Virus record (IMG/VR): IMGVR_UViG_3300042455_000551
Span: 1-31,090 of that record
DNA from: a virus
DNA length: 31,090 nt
Direction: 5' to 3' (one strand)
Of the stretch, positions 1 through 5,175 are shown in pieces. Each line of letters starts with the position of its first letter. Positions within the stretch are counted from its first letter, which is position 1. Position numbers and translations under genes: made by a program. The notes beneath the pieces are model-generated. The model was not told where the DNA came from. It saw nothing but the letters and a program-made list of their open reading frames with translations, and searched no databases.

Positions 1-8
1 TCCGATCT
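1..8. other. Probable sequencing-adapter remnant
   Basis: The window starts TCCGATCT and then enters sequence identical to the right end. If the genome is circular, these 8 positions should read ACGTCGGA, as at 30957-30964. TCCGATCT is the 3' end of the standard Illumina adapter (known fact), so these bases are most likely untrimmed adapter. They break the gene that crosses the joint. Confidence 0.85.
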
Positions 9-134
9 CCACACGAACGGTGGTAGGCGATCTCGGCTTGCAGTGCGTCGACAAGTCGATCGAGATGAGCGATGCGTCGGCGACAGACCTCGAGAGTTTC
101 GATGCTGTCGCTGAGCACCTCGCGATCAATCTCT
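9..134. repeat. Terminal direct repeat, left copy (contig circularity)
   Basis: Bases 9-134 are identical to 30965-31090 (126 bp, read by eye). The repeat lies inside one gene that continues smoothly across the joint, so it is best explained as assembly overlap of a circular or circularly permuted molecule with a unit length of about 30,956 bp. A true short terminal repeat is less likely because it would cut a gene in two. Confidence 0.9.
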
Positions 135-193
135 GCAGCCAGGAACTCTTCGAGCAGTCGTGCTTTCATGCGGTCGATCTGGTGTTCGTTCAC
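9..193 (-). CDS. Small coiled-coil protein, 5' part (gene crosses the contig joint)
   Basis: Starts at a GTG (193-191) that overlaps the TGA of the resolvase gene as GTGA. Joined to 30955-30964 on the other side of the circular joint it encodes 64 residues ending ...RSCGPT. The protein is almost entirely charged heptad-like helix (LLEEFLAAEIDREVLSDSIE region and a later LDRLVDALQAEI segment), so a coiled coil is likely. No family is recognised. It lies between the Holliday resolvase and WhiB genes in the early unit. As written, the first 8 window bases give a false 3' end. Confidence 0.7.
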
Positions 194-543
194 GGTTTCT
201 CTCCGATCATTGCCATGAGGGTCGTGAAGGCTTCGCCTGTCATGGCGACATACCAATCAGCAGGGCTGGTCTTGCGTGTGCGCTTGAACCACACAACGCC
301 GAAGCGGCGACCGGCGTTGCCTGCCTGGTCGTTCGCTCGATCAATCCAGTGCGACAGTTGGCCGGCGTAGCTCGAGTAGTTCTTCACATCGATGCTCGGC
401 CACTCGATGATCGGCACAAACAGATCGCCACGATCGTCAGTTGCGCCGGCAGGGATACGTTGCGCGCGCACGCCAAGGGTTGCGAGGTACTCGACCACGG
501 CACGCTCAGCGTCTGAGCCCTTGCGTTTCTGTGGGTTAGTCAC
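190..543 (-). CDS. Hjc-like Holliday junction resolvase (PD-(D/E)XK nuclease)
   Basis: A 117-residue protein with the archaeal-Hjc/phage resolvase pattern: basic N-terminus, Glu13 in the first helix (DAERAVVEYL), Asp40 in the RGD turn, and Asp52-x-Lys54 in IDVKNY. These are the metal-binding and catalytic residues of the PD-(D/E)XK fold. Such enzymes cut four-way junctions, and phages use them to resolve recombination and replication intermediates before packaging. I chose the GTG at 543 because it overlaps the stop of the preceding 30-residue gene as GTGA. The longer frame running to 684 would only add residues antisense to nothing and out of frame with two credible small genes. It sits with the excisionase-like and nuclease genes of the early unit. 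Confidence 0.8.
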   Translation of the reverse strand: MTNPQKRKGSDAERAVVEYLATLGVRAQRIPAGATDDRGDLFVPIIEWPSIDVKNYSSYAGQLSHWIDRANDQAGNAGRRFGVVWFKRTRKTSPADWYVAMTGEAFTTLMAMIGEKP

Positions 544-632
544 AGCACGCCGCCACTGATCAGCCAGACCCAAAGCATCACCATGAAGACGATGCAGAAA
601 ACTGCGACCATTGCGAGCCAGTCGGACTTCAT
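540..632 (-). CDS. 30-residue single-span membrane peptide
   Basis: A very short frame, ATG at 632 to TGA at 540, encodes a peptide that begins MKSDWLAMVAV and continues as one uninterrupted hydrophobic segment (about residues 5-25, rich in V, F, M, W, L). Its ATG overlaps the stop of the upstream membrane gene (ATGA), and its TGA overlaps the GTG of the resolvase (GTGA). This perfect chain of overlaps is the main reason to accept such a short gene. The function is unknown. A single short span next to a two-span membrane protein suggests a membrane partner pair, but that is inference. Confidence 0.6.
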   Translation of the reverse strand: MKSDWLAMVAVFCIVFMVMLWVWLISGGVL

Positions 633-808
633 CGCTTAACCGGCCATGCAAAGATGCCGACCGCTGCAGCTGCACACAATGCAACCAAGGCGATCATCGG
701 GCCAAGAAGATCAGACTGCGCGATTGCTTCGACTGGTGTCGGCAGCAATGCAAAGCCGACGACGAGTGCGCTGAACTGCAGCGCCTGTTTCAACGTCGCG
801 CGCTTCAC
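629..808 (-). CDS. Two-span small membrane protein
   Basis: A 59-residue protein starting at a GTG (808) that overlaps the preceding TGA as GTGA. Two hydrophobic segments are visible, roughly residues 10-30 (LQFSALVVGFALLPTPVEA) and 37-56 (GPMIALVALCAAAAVGIFAW), separated by a short polar turn. The tail is basic (PVKR). No family is recognised. It is in the early unit close to the excisionase-like gene and far from the lysis genes, so it is not an obvious holin. A superinfection-exclusion or membrane-signalling role is possible but unsupported. Confidence 0.65.
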   Translation of the reverse strand: MKRATLKQALQFSALVVGFALLPTPVEAIAQSDLLGPMIALVALCAAAAVGIFAWPVKR

Positions 809-954
809 GCTGCACCGTCCGGCGTTGACGCAGTCCAAGCGTGTGTTGGGTGAGTCAGGTGTGCGCAAGTGTGGCGACGGATTTCATCGAGTCGTTGTTC
901 GGCGGTGCCGAATGCTGCGATGAGTCCGCATCGAGGACAGCGAACGATCGTCAT
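805..954 (-). CDS. Small zinc-finger-like protein
   Basis: A 49-residue protein starting MTIVRCPRCGLIAAFG, with an N-terminal CPRC knuckle followed about 20 residues later by an H-T-C-x-H cluster. This spacing fits a single zinc-binding finger. The ATG at 954 overlaps the stop of the excisionase-like gene (ATGA). The last 12 residues are proline- and alanine-rich and probably disordered. Small one-finger proteins of this kind are common in actinophage early regions. The target is unknown, and DNA, RNA or protein binding are all possible. Confidence 0.65.
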   Translation of the reverse strand: MTIVRCPRCGLIAAFGTAEQRLDEIRRHTCAHLTHPTHAWTASTPDGAA

Positions 955-1166
955 GCCGCACGCTCTGGCGTGGTGGTGTGGCGGCCGATCCACTTATCAA
1001 TGGCGACGATGTCGAAGCGAAGCCGACGATCGATGCGCGTGACGGGGATGCGGTTCTGCTTGACCAGCTCGTAGATCGTGTCCTTCGACAGCCCGGTGTA
1101 TTCGACCAGCCAGGGAAGGTCACGAAGTCGCCCGAGTTGGCCCGATTCGTTGGTGAGTGGCTCCAT
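951..1166 (-). CDS. Excisionase-like MerR-type HTH protein
   Basis: A 71-residue protein with a single winged-HTH of the excisionase/HTH_17 type: LPWLVEYTGLSKDTIYELVKQN is the helix-turn-helix, and the following RIPVTRIDRRLRFDIVAIDKWI segment is the wing and final helix. Proteins of this family act as recombination directionality factors, or as Cro-like regulators in actinophages. As the first gene of the leftward early unit, divergent from the repressor, it could do either job. It has no clear ribosome-binding site. A promoter placed so that transcription starts at about the ATG suggests a leaderless message. Its end overlaps the next gene by 4 bases. Confidence 0.75.
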   Translation of the reverse strand: MEPLTNESGQLGRLRDLPWLVEYTGLSKDTIYELVKQNRIPVTRIDRRLRFDIVAIDKWIGRHTTTPERAA

Positions 1167-1174
1167 GCCGCTGC

Positions 1175-1204
1175 ACCGTACTGCTCACCTATTTAGCATG
1201 TCAA
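1175..1204 (-). promoter_or_regulatory. Early leftward promoter, probably leaderless
   Basis: On the minus strand, TTGACA (1204-1199) is followed after 18 bases by TACGGT (1180-1175). Only 8 bases then remain before the ATG at 1166, which puts the expected transcription start at or next to the start codon. The -35 is a perfect consensus and the -10 is weak. Leaderless messages are common in actinobacteria (known), which also explains the missing Shine-Dalgarno sequence. Confidence 0.55.
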
Positions 1205-1329
1205 GCATTTAGATTTTGAAATGATTTAGGGCGGCAGGTTGTCTTTCTATTTGCGACTGCTTAGGGTGATAAGTAGGGCAAGCCAGTAGGGGCCAAGCCG
1301 GTCACGCTTGCTCTAGATTTAGGGCAGCA
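1191..1329. promoter_or_regulatory. Repeated ATTTAG-type sites, candidate repressor operators
   Basis: The divergent control region is AT-richer than its surroundings and has ATTTAG at 1191, 1207, 1224 and 1317. Two of these extend to a shared 14-mer, GATTTAGGGCRGCA, at 1223-1236 and 1316-1329. The first three are spaced 16-17 bases apart over the early promoter side. The last overlaps a possible repressor -10 (TAGATT, 1314-1319) and its start region. This layout suits a repressor that shuts both promoters. Binding itself is inference. Confidence 0.5.
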
Positions 1330-1331
1330 CT

Positions 1332-1706
1332 ATGGCACGACAGACGAACACCACCGACGAGCAGCGCAAAGCATTCTCGGTCGCTCTTAAGGCAGCGATG
1401 GCAGCTGCGGGCGTCGAGTCTGCAGCGCAACTTCATAGGCGCGCGCTTGTGGCTGGCATAGATAAGACCTCTAGCGCTGTCGGTCACTGGACGACCGGCT
1501 ACTCAGAACCTGCTCGACCCGAAGTTCTGATCCTCGAGCAGATTTGCGAAGTTGAGCCAGGGCATCTCTCACGCCACCTGGGCTGGGTTCCCGTCGGCAT
1601 CAGTGAAGAGACCACGATTGAGCAGATGATCTTGGCTGACCGGGATCTCACCGACGCCAACAAAGCCACGCTGCTCGGACTCATTGAGATGCTGCGGCGC
1701 TCGTAG
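1332..1706 (+). CDS. Immunity repressor-like HTH protein
   Basis: The only convincing plus-strand gene, 124 residues. The N-terminal half resembles a Cro/CI-type DNA-binding domain: an Ala-rich first helix (FSVALKAAMAAAGV), then ESAAQLHRRALV and a recognition-like segment SSAVGHWTTGYSEPARPEVL, followed by LILEQICEVEPGHL. The C-terminal 45 residues form a short helical region, with no LexA-type protease. It diverges from the excisionase-like gene across repeated candidate operators, which is the usual position of the lysogeny repressor. AGGG 7 bases upstream of the ATG could serve as a ribosome-binding site. Family assignment is by pattern only. Confidence 0.75.
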   Translation: MARQTNTTDEQRKAFSVALKAAMAAAGVESAAQLHRRALVAGIDKTSSAVGHWTTGYSEPARPEVLILEQICEVEPGHLSRHLGWVPVGISEETTIEQMILADRDLTDANKATLLGLIEMLRRS

Positions 1707-1892
1707 TAAGCCGCCGACAATTCGCAGCTGCTCAACTACTGCGCTGCACAGTGCTGGATCATCGCCAGCGATGTGAGCAGCACACACGAAAGCCGTGAAC
1801 CATTGGCTTTTTGTGTAGTCGTCGCTCATGGCGTCGAAACTAGCGAGCCCCTCTGACAGACCGATTTCGGGGGGGGTGATTGCATTCGCCAT
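1569..1892 (-). CDS. Hypothetical protein whose 3' part is antisense to the repressor gene
   Basis: A 107-residue frame starting MANAITPPEIGL at 1892. The first 60 residues look like real protein (SFDAMSDDYTKSQWFTAFVCAAHIAGDD, then an amphipathic helix). The last 46 residues are encoded opposite the end of the repressor gene. It fills the space between integrase and repressor, downstream of integrase on the same strand. GACGGCGG upstream could be a ribosome-binding site. If real, convergent transcription through the repressor tail would be expected. No family is recognised, and it may instead be a chance frame. Confidence 0.4.
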   Translation of the reverse strand: MANAITPPEIGLSEGLASFDAMSDDYTKSQWFTAFVCAAHIAGDDPALCSAVVEQLRIVGGLLRAPQHLNESEQRGFVGVGEIPVSQDHLLNRGLFTDADGNPAQVA

Positions 1893-1973
1893 TTCGACCG
1901 CCGTCCGAATAACAATTCTCCGCTAAGTGTCTGCAACCTAACCGTGACCGATGTCACGCGCAAGCGGTGGCAC

Positions 1974-3068
1974 CTATTTCGCAGACCGCAGGTCGTCAAG
2001 GTCGCCAGCCAGTTCGGCATCCATGCCAGCCATGAGGTGGCCGTAGCGATCCATCGTGATCGCGATCGAGGCGTGGCCAAGCCGCTGCTGGATCGCCTTC
2101 GGGTGAGCGCCAGCATTGATTGCCAGCGCCACAGAGGTGTGGCGAAGATCGTGAAAGCGGGGCATGTTGACGAAGGCTGGCTTGTAGTTCCTGATGACCT
2201 GCTCCCCCATGCCGGCGGCGTAGCAGGCTGGATACCAGATGTTGCGTCGGAAGCTCTGAGAGATCGGGTTGCCGAATGACGAGGTGAAGATCAGGTCGCT
2301 CGGCTTCGGGCCGGTGAACTGGTCAAGGTGTGCTTGCAGTTCGATCGCCACCGACTCAGGCAGCACGATCGTGCGCCGGCCAGCCGCAGTTTTCGGGTCT
2401 TCTCTCAGCCATTGTTTGTTGAGAAACATCAGCTGCCCGGCGACCGTTATGCGCGCGCCTTGGACATCCATGCGACGCAGACCGACAAGTTCAGACCAGC
2501 GCAAGCCGCCATAGGCAGCGACCAAGACGAGGCACTTGTAGCGCTCGGGAATGGCAGCGGCGATTCCTTCGATCTGCTCAACGGTGAAGGTCTCCATGTC
2601 TCGTCGAGGGATGCGTGGCGCTTTGACTTTGTCGACGACATTCTTCGCAGCGATCCCCTGGTCGACTGCCCAGTTAAGCATCGTGGCAAGGGTCCGATGA
2701 TGACGACGAACGCTCGAGGGCGCGAGACGTTTCAACTCTTGAGCAAGCCATCGCTGCACTGCCGGCGGCGTAAGCGCTGAGACTTTGAGATCGCCGAAGG
2801 TCGGCAAGATGTAGCGGTTCAGATCGCGCTGGTATGTCCAGAGGGTGCCAGGAGACAGATGGATCGATGCGTCGATCCACTGCTCAGCCAATTCGGCGAC
2901 CGAGATCGAGCCGTCGTAAGAAGTCCGCAGGCCGCGCTTGATGTCAGTGGTGACAGAGGCGAGATAGGCGGTGGCTTGCTTCTTGGTCTCGAAAGACTTG
3001 GCCCGCTGAGCGCCGTTCTCGTCTCGCCAACGTGCTCTCCACTTGCCTCGATAGTTGTCGACTGCCAC
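1974..3068 (-). CDS. int: Tyrosine integrase
   Basis: A 364-residue site-specific recombinase. The N-terminal 50 residues form an arm-binding domain (NYRGKWRARWRDENG, typical of AP2-like/three-strand DNA binding), followed by a SAM-like core-binding domain (about 55-150) and the catalytic domain. Visible catalytic residues are Arg190 (GGLRWSEL), Lys226, His306 and Arg309 (HDLRH), His332 (LGH) and the nucleophile Tyr342 (DRYGH). I chose the GTG at 3068 over the longer frame to 3131 because AAAGGG lies 5 bases upstream, and the extra residues would be encoded by the tandem GGTACAC integrase-binding repeats. It inserts the phage at a tRNA-like site just upstream and may repress its own promoter by binding those repeats. 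Confidence 0.95.
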   Translation of the reverse strand: MAVDNYRGKWRARWRDENGAQRAKSFETKKQATAYLASVTTDIKRGLRTSYDGSISVAELAEQWIDASIHLSPGTLWTYQRDLNRYILPTFGDLKVSALTPPAVQRWLAQELKRLAPSSVRRHHRTLATMLNWAVDQGIAAKNVVDKVKAPRIPRRDMETFTVEQIEGIAAAIPERYKCLVLVAAYGGLRWSELVGLRRMDVQGARITVAGQLMFLNKQWLREDPKTAAGRRTIVLPESVAIELQAHLDQFTGPKPSDLIFTSSFGNPISQSFRRNIWYPACYAAGMGEQVIRNYKPAFVNMPRFHDLRHTSVALAINAGAHPKAIQQRLGHASIAITMDRYGHLMAGMDAELAGDLDDLRSAK

Positions 3069-3091
3069 GTCTCGCCCTTTCAGATCCCTAG

Positions 3092-3114
3092 CGGTACACA
3101 TTACGGTACACATT
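3092..3114. other. Integrase arm-type sites, tandem pair next to int
   Basis: CGGTACACATT occurs at 3092-3102 and again at 3104-3114, a 12-base period. The same GGTACAC core recurs in pairs on the other side of the attP core. The pair lies just upstream of the integrase start, so integrase binding here could autoregulate int. The role as arm sites is inferred from position, pairing and known attP design. Confidence 0.7.
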
Positions 3115-3117
3115 TGG

Positions 3118-3142
3118 GGCCCGATTCGCACCGATTCGGGCC
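3118..3142. repeat. Short inverted repeat in the int upstream region
   Basis: GGCCCGA (3118-3124) and TCGGGCC (3136-3142) form an inverted repeat, and CGATTCG is also directly repeated inside it. It lies between the tandem arm sites and the attP core, so it could be a regulator or accessory-factor site. No function can be assigned. Confidence 0.35.
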
Positions 3143-3199
3143 AGTTGCGGCCATTGCGTCAGTTTGTGACGACGTTGGGAAACTGTTCAGAAAACCAAC

Positions 3200-3227
3200 A
3201 AAAACCCCGCTTTTTTGCAGGGTTTTT
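3200..3227. terminator. Hairpin terminator beside the attP core
   Basis: AAAAACCC-x-GC, loop TTTTTT, GC-x-GGGTTTTT: a stem of 10 pairs with one mismatch and A/T tracts on both flanks, so it can work in both directions. On the minus strand it follows the tRNA 3' end directly, so it could supply a terminator to the tRNA after integration and shield int from read-through. Confidence 0.75.
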
Positions 3228-3232
3228 GATAG

Positions 3233-3290
3233 TGCCCGGAGCGGGATTTGAACCCGCAAGAAGTTGCCTCCCGGGGGGTTTAAGCGCCCT
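3233..3290 (-). other. attP: attP core: 3' half of a tRNA-Leu(TAA)
   Basis: On the minus strand this reads as the 3' half of a class II tRNA. It has the anticodon loop CTTAAAC (3284-3278, anticodon TAA), the 3' anticodon stem CCCCC, a long variable arm with stem GGAG/CTTC and loop GCAA, a T-arm GCGGG-TTCAAAT-CCCGC (3257-3241), an acceptor strand TCCGGGC (3240-3234) and the discriminator A. There is no matching 5' half (GCCCGGA is absent), and the 5' anticodon stem no longer pairs fully. This is what a phage attachment core restoring a host tRNA-Leu gene looks like. Crossover is likely in or near the anticodon loop. Confidence 0.85.
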
Positions 3291-3327
3291 CTACACGTTC
3301 AAGGGGCACATGGGATTAGAGGCCCCC

Positions 3328-3368
3328 GGTACACCATTTGGTACACGAAAAAGGCCGATTTGTGTACC
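3328..3368. other. Integrase arm-type sites, second cluster
   Basis: GGTACAC at 3328-3334 and 3340-3346 repeats the 12-base spacing of the int-side pair, and an inverted copy GTGTACC lies at 3362-3368. It sits about 45 bases from the tRNA-like core on the side away from int, as expected for the opposite P arm. Confidence 0.7.
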
Positions 3369-3386
3369 AGAAAAAACCCTAGCGAG

Positions 3387-3459
3387 ACCCCTCGGCTTTG
3401 TTCATTGCGAGACTAACTGGCACTTGGCGATTGAGCTGCGACGATTTAGGCCGAGGGGT
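3387..3459. repeat. 10-bp inverted repeat in the attP arm
   Basis: ACCCCTCGGC (3387-3396) and GCCGAGGGGT (3450-3459) are perfect inverted copies separated by 53 bases, with CTAG just outside both. The wide spacing argues against a terminator. It could be a binding pair for an excisionase or host factor, or chance. Confidence 0.3.
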
Positions 3460-3519
3460 TTCTAGACAACCATCACTTGCATCTACGCCCAACGCACGCA
3501 AGGCATCGCAGGTGCTGCT

Positions 3520-3536
3520 GGTACACGTCGGTACAC
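3520..3536. other. Integrase arm-type sites, distal pair
   Basis: GGTACAC at 3520-3526 and 3530-3536, here with a 10-base period. With the other clusters this gives seven copies of the motif between 3092 and 3536, and I did not notice this concentration elsewhere. The remaining sequence from 3537 to 3753 holds only the terminator at 3611-3652 and nothing else I can support. Confidence 0.6.
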
Positions 3537-3610
3537 ATCGCGCGATTGGCCCCTGTGTGGCCCGTAGAGCGCCTGCCAAGATCGTCGCCGGTAGTTGCGC
3601 CACAACGCAG

Positions 3611-3652
3611 AAGATCCCCCGCCGTGGCCTATTGGCACTAGCGGGGGATCTT
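3611..3652. terminator. Bidirectional terminator ending the late unit
   Basis: AAGATCCCCCGC (3611-3622) and GCGGGGGATCTT (3641-3652) form a perfect 12-bp stem with an 18-base loop. It lies about 100 bases downstream of the holin stop on the minus strand and before the attP region, so it most likely ends late transcription. The T tract is short. Confidence 0.75.
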
Positions 3653-3753
3653 CGCAGACCGGCTCAGTTAGGTGTTGCGGGCTCAGCCCTTGAAGGTCTG
3701 ATCGCTTCCATTCGCCGCAGCAGGGGACGGCGTGATCGAGCCGGGGATCTTGC

Positions 3754-4020
3754 TCAGAGAATCTCTGAGCCTGGAGGGATGGTGGCGTTCACTGGCAGCG
3801 TGAGCAGCGAGGTGCTGCCCTTGTCGCCGATGCCAGCCGAAGCGATCGAGCTCAGAAGACTGAGCACGCCAGCGGTGGCGGCGGTGCCGGCGATGGCTTG
3901 CCAATCGGCGGTGAACCAATCGAAGGTGGTCGCAGCCAAGACGGCGATGAGCGCCTGGGCGACTGTCTTGATCGCGCGCTCGGCGGCTGACTTCCAGAAG
4001 GTTGCGGTGAACATGGTCAT
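3754..4020 (-). CDS. r1t-type holin
   Basis: An 88-residue membrane protein. The N-terminus MTMFTATFWKSAAERAIKTVAQ has the FW-x4-ER-x-IKT-x-AQ signature of the r1t holin family (known family pattern). It is followed by two hydrophobic segments, about residues 20-36 and 40-63. The C-terminal tail is polar, ending in a proline-containing segment. Holins gather in the inner membrane and open it at a set time so that the endolysin can reach the wall. The ATG at 4020 overlaps the preceding stop (ATGA), with CAGGAG just upstream. It is the last gene of the late unit, five genes after the endolysin, rather than directly beside it as is usual. Confidence 0.88.
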   Translation of the reverse strand: MTMFTATFWKSAAERAIKTVAQALIAVLAATTFDWFTADWQAIAGTAATAGVLSLLSSIASAGIGDKGSTSLLTLPVNATIPPGSEIL

Positions 4021-4559
4021 GGCTCCTGTGTTGATTGGGTGAGAACGGTGAAGGGTTCGCAGACCGATGTGGAATGCAGAGCTGCTGAATAGAGCGCCAT
4101 CTGCACTCGAGCTTCGGGGTCACCACTGGTCGAGGCCAGCGAACCGAGGGCGAAGTGATCGCCGCAGCCGATGGCTTCGTAGCCAAGGGCAGAGCGGCCG
4201 ACGTGGTAGTCCTCGTCGATGCAGTAGAGAGCGCCCCGATAGCCGACCAGGAACACTCCCCCGCTGTCTTCGTTGTCGCTGCTCTTGGCGAAGCCTCCCT
4301 GGTGGAAGAGCTTGCGGCAGGCGTCGACGAAGACGGTGCAGAGGTGCGTCATGTCGTCATCGGTGATTTGCTTAGGCACCTTGAGTCGGTACTGCAGCAG
4401 CTGGCCCATGCGGAACGAATCGCAGTAGCCGATCAGATACTCACCAACGGTGAAGACCTTGGGGTCGGTGTAGCGGGTGATGCGAGTGTCTTCGACTGCA
4501 GCGGCGTCGCCGCCGATGATGACGGTGCCGTCATGCTCAAGGCCGACGATGCAGGTCAC
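4017..4559 (-). CDS. Proteasome/HslV-like Ntn hydrolase
   Basis: A 180-residue protein starting at GTG 4559, which overlaps the previous TGA. After removal of Met1 the new N-terminus is Thr1 (TCIVGLEHDG). Asp17 (GGDAA) and Lys33 (DPKVF) then fall at exactly the numbers of the catalytic Asp17 and Lys33 of proteasome beta subunits. Further along, AIGCGDHFALGSL at about 128-140 matches the HslV/proteasome GSG loop, but with Cys131 replacing the usual Ser. The fold and an N-terminal threonine nucleophile are therefore likely, and the substrate is unknown. HslV partners with an unfoldase, and none is encoded here. It sits directly before the holin, in a place more typical of lysis or host-takeover genes than of protein quality control. 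Self-processing or peptidase activity is inference. Confidence 0.8.
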   Translation of the reverse strand: MTCIVGLEHDGTVIIGGDAAAVEDTRITRYTDPKVFTVGEYLIGYCDSFRMGQLLQYRLKVPKQITDDDMTHLCTVFVDACRKLFHQGGFAKSSDNEDSGGVFLVGYRGALYCIDEDYHVGRSALGYEAIGCGDHFALGSLASTSGDPEARVQMALYSAALHSTSVCEPFTVLTQSTQEP

Positions 4560-4798
4560 GACTCACGCTTCCAGAGGTAGGCGTTGCGAAGGTGCACGAC
4601 CATCCACACGCAGGCGAGGACGGTAAAGGCGGGCCGCGGTTGAGGTCCGAGCGTTGAGTAGACGAGAAAAGGCACGCCGGTCAGTGATGCGGTCAGGCAC
4701 CAGCCCCACCAGATGCGACGCTCGATGACGAGCGCGTAGACGCCGAGGCCAGCCAGATCGCAAGCGAGAATTAGCCACGTCCAGACCTGCTCACTCAT
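4556..4798 (-). CDS. Small membrane protein with three hydrophobic segments
   Basis: An 80-residue protein starting MSEQVWTWLILACDLAGLG. Hydrophobic segments are at about 5-24, 28-50 and 58-72, the last rich in V and W, with a basic tail (WKRES). The ATG at 4798 lies 8 bases inside the preceding DUF6378-like gene, and its TGA overlaps the GTG of the Ntn hydrolase. Small membrane proteins close to the holin can be second holins or antiholins. That role is possible here from position, but no family is recognised. Confidence 0.7.
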   Translation of the reverse strand: MSEQVWTWLILACDLAGLGVYALVIERRIWWGWCLTASLTGVPFLVYSTLGPQPRPAFTVLACVWMVVHLRNAYLWKRES

Positions 4799-5153
4799 CG
4801 TCGAGTTCGTCGAGGAAAGCGACTAGCGAGTCTTCCATTGCTTCGTCGCTGGCGTCAGCCCAGACGGCGTAGAGGCAGTCTGCGTAGCCGGCGAGGTCGA
4901 CGATCGAGTCACGCACCATGTCAGCGGTGAACTGCTGATCGAGTGCGTTGCCGATGCGCGAGAGCTTGACGCTCAGCATGAAGGCGACTGCCTCAGGCAC
5001 GCTGAGAGTGACGCCAGTGATCGCTTCAAAGATCTCAGCGGTGCGGCCGTAGTCCACGCTTGGGTGGTTATAGAGCGCACCTCGTGGCCCGTGGCAAAGT
5101 GCGTTGGCTTCGGCGGTGACAGAGTCCCAGAGCGGTCCTGGCTGAGTGTCCAC
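4791..5153 (-). CDS. DUF6378-like phage protein
   Basis: A 120-residue soluble protein. The run ALCHGPRGALYNHPSVDYGRT, followed by AEIFEAITG, VAFMLSVKLSRI and DSIVDLAGYADCLYAV, matches my memory of the DUF6378 pattern (HGxRGxxYxHPxxDFxRTAxIWxAILG...KLSR...DxxxDxAGYAxxxxxV) seen in many actinophages. The conserved His, Asp and Tyr residues suggest metal or nucleotide binding similar to MazG-type folds, but no activity is established to my knowledge. The start is GTG at 5153 with AGGAGG 5 bases upstream, the clearest ribosome-binding site in this part of the window. The acidic tail ends LDELDDE. Confidence 0.75.
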   Translation of the reverse strand: MDTQPGPLWDSVTAEANALCHGPRGALYNHPSVDYGRTAEIFEAITGVTLSVPEAVAFMLSVKLSRIGNALDQQFTADMVRDSIVDLAGYADCLYAVWADASDEAMEDSLVAFLDELDDE

Positions 5154-5175
5154 GATTGCCTCCTGCGGGCGGTGG

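Noticed and set aside
20-370. Plus-strand frames at the left end
   Set aside because: They are opposite the coiled-coil and resolvase genes and partly depend on the contig joint, with no supporting motif.
3069-3131. 21-residue N-terminal extension of integrase
   Set aside because: The extension translates the tandem GGTACAC sites. The GTG at 3068 has AAAGGG at proper distance and starts directly with the usual arm-binding domain.
3233-3290. Complete functional tRNA gene
   Set aside because: Only the 3' half is present. No GCCCGGA acceptor strand or D arm is found upstream on the minus strand, so it is an attachment core and not a tRNA gene.
3398-4042. 214-residue plus-strand frame over the attP arm and holin
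   Set aside because: It crosses arm sites, the late terminator and the whole holin gene. Its sequence is low-quality and has no ribosome-binding site, so it is not treated as a gene.
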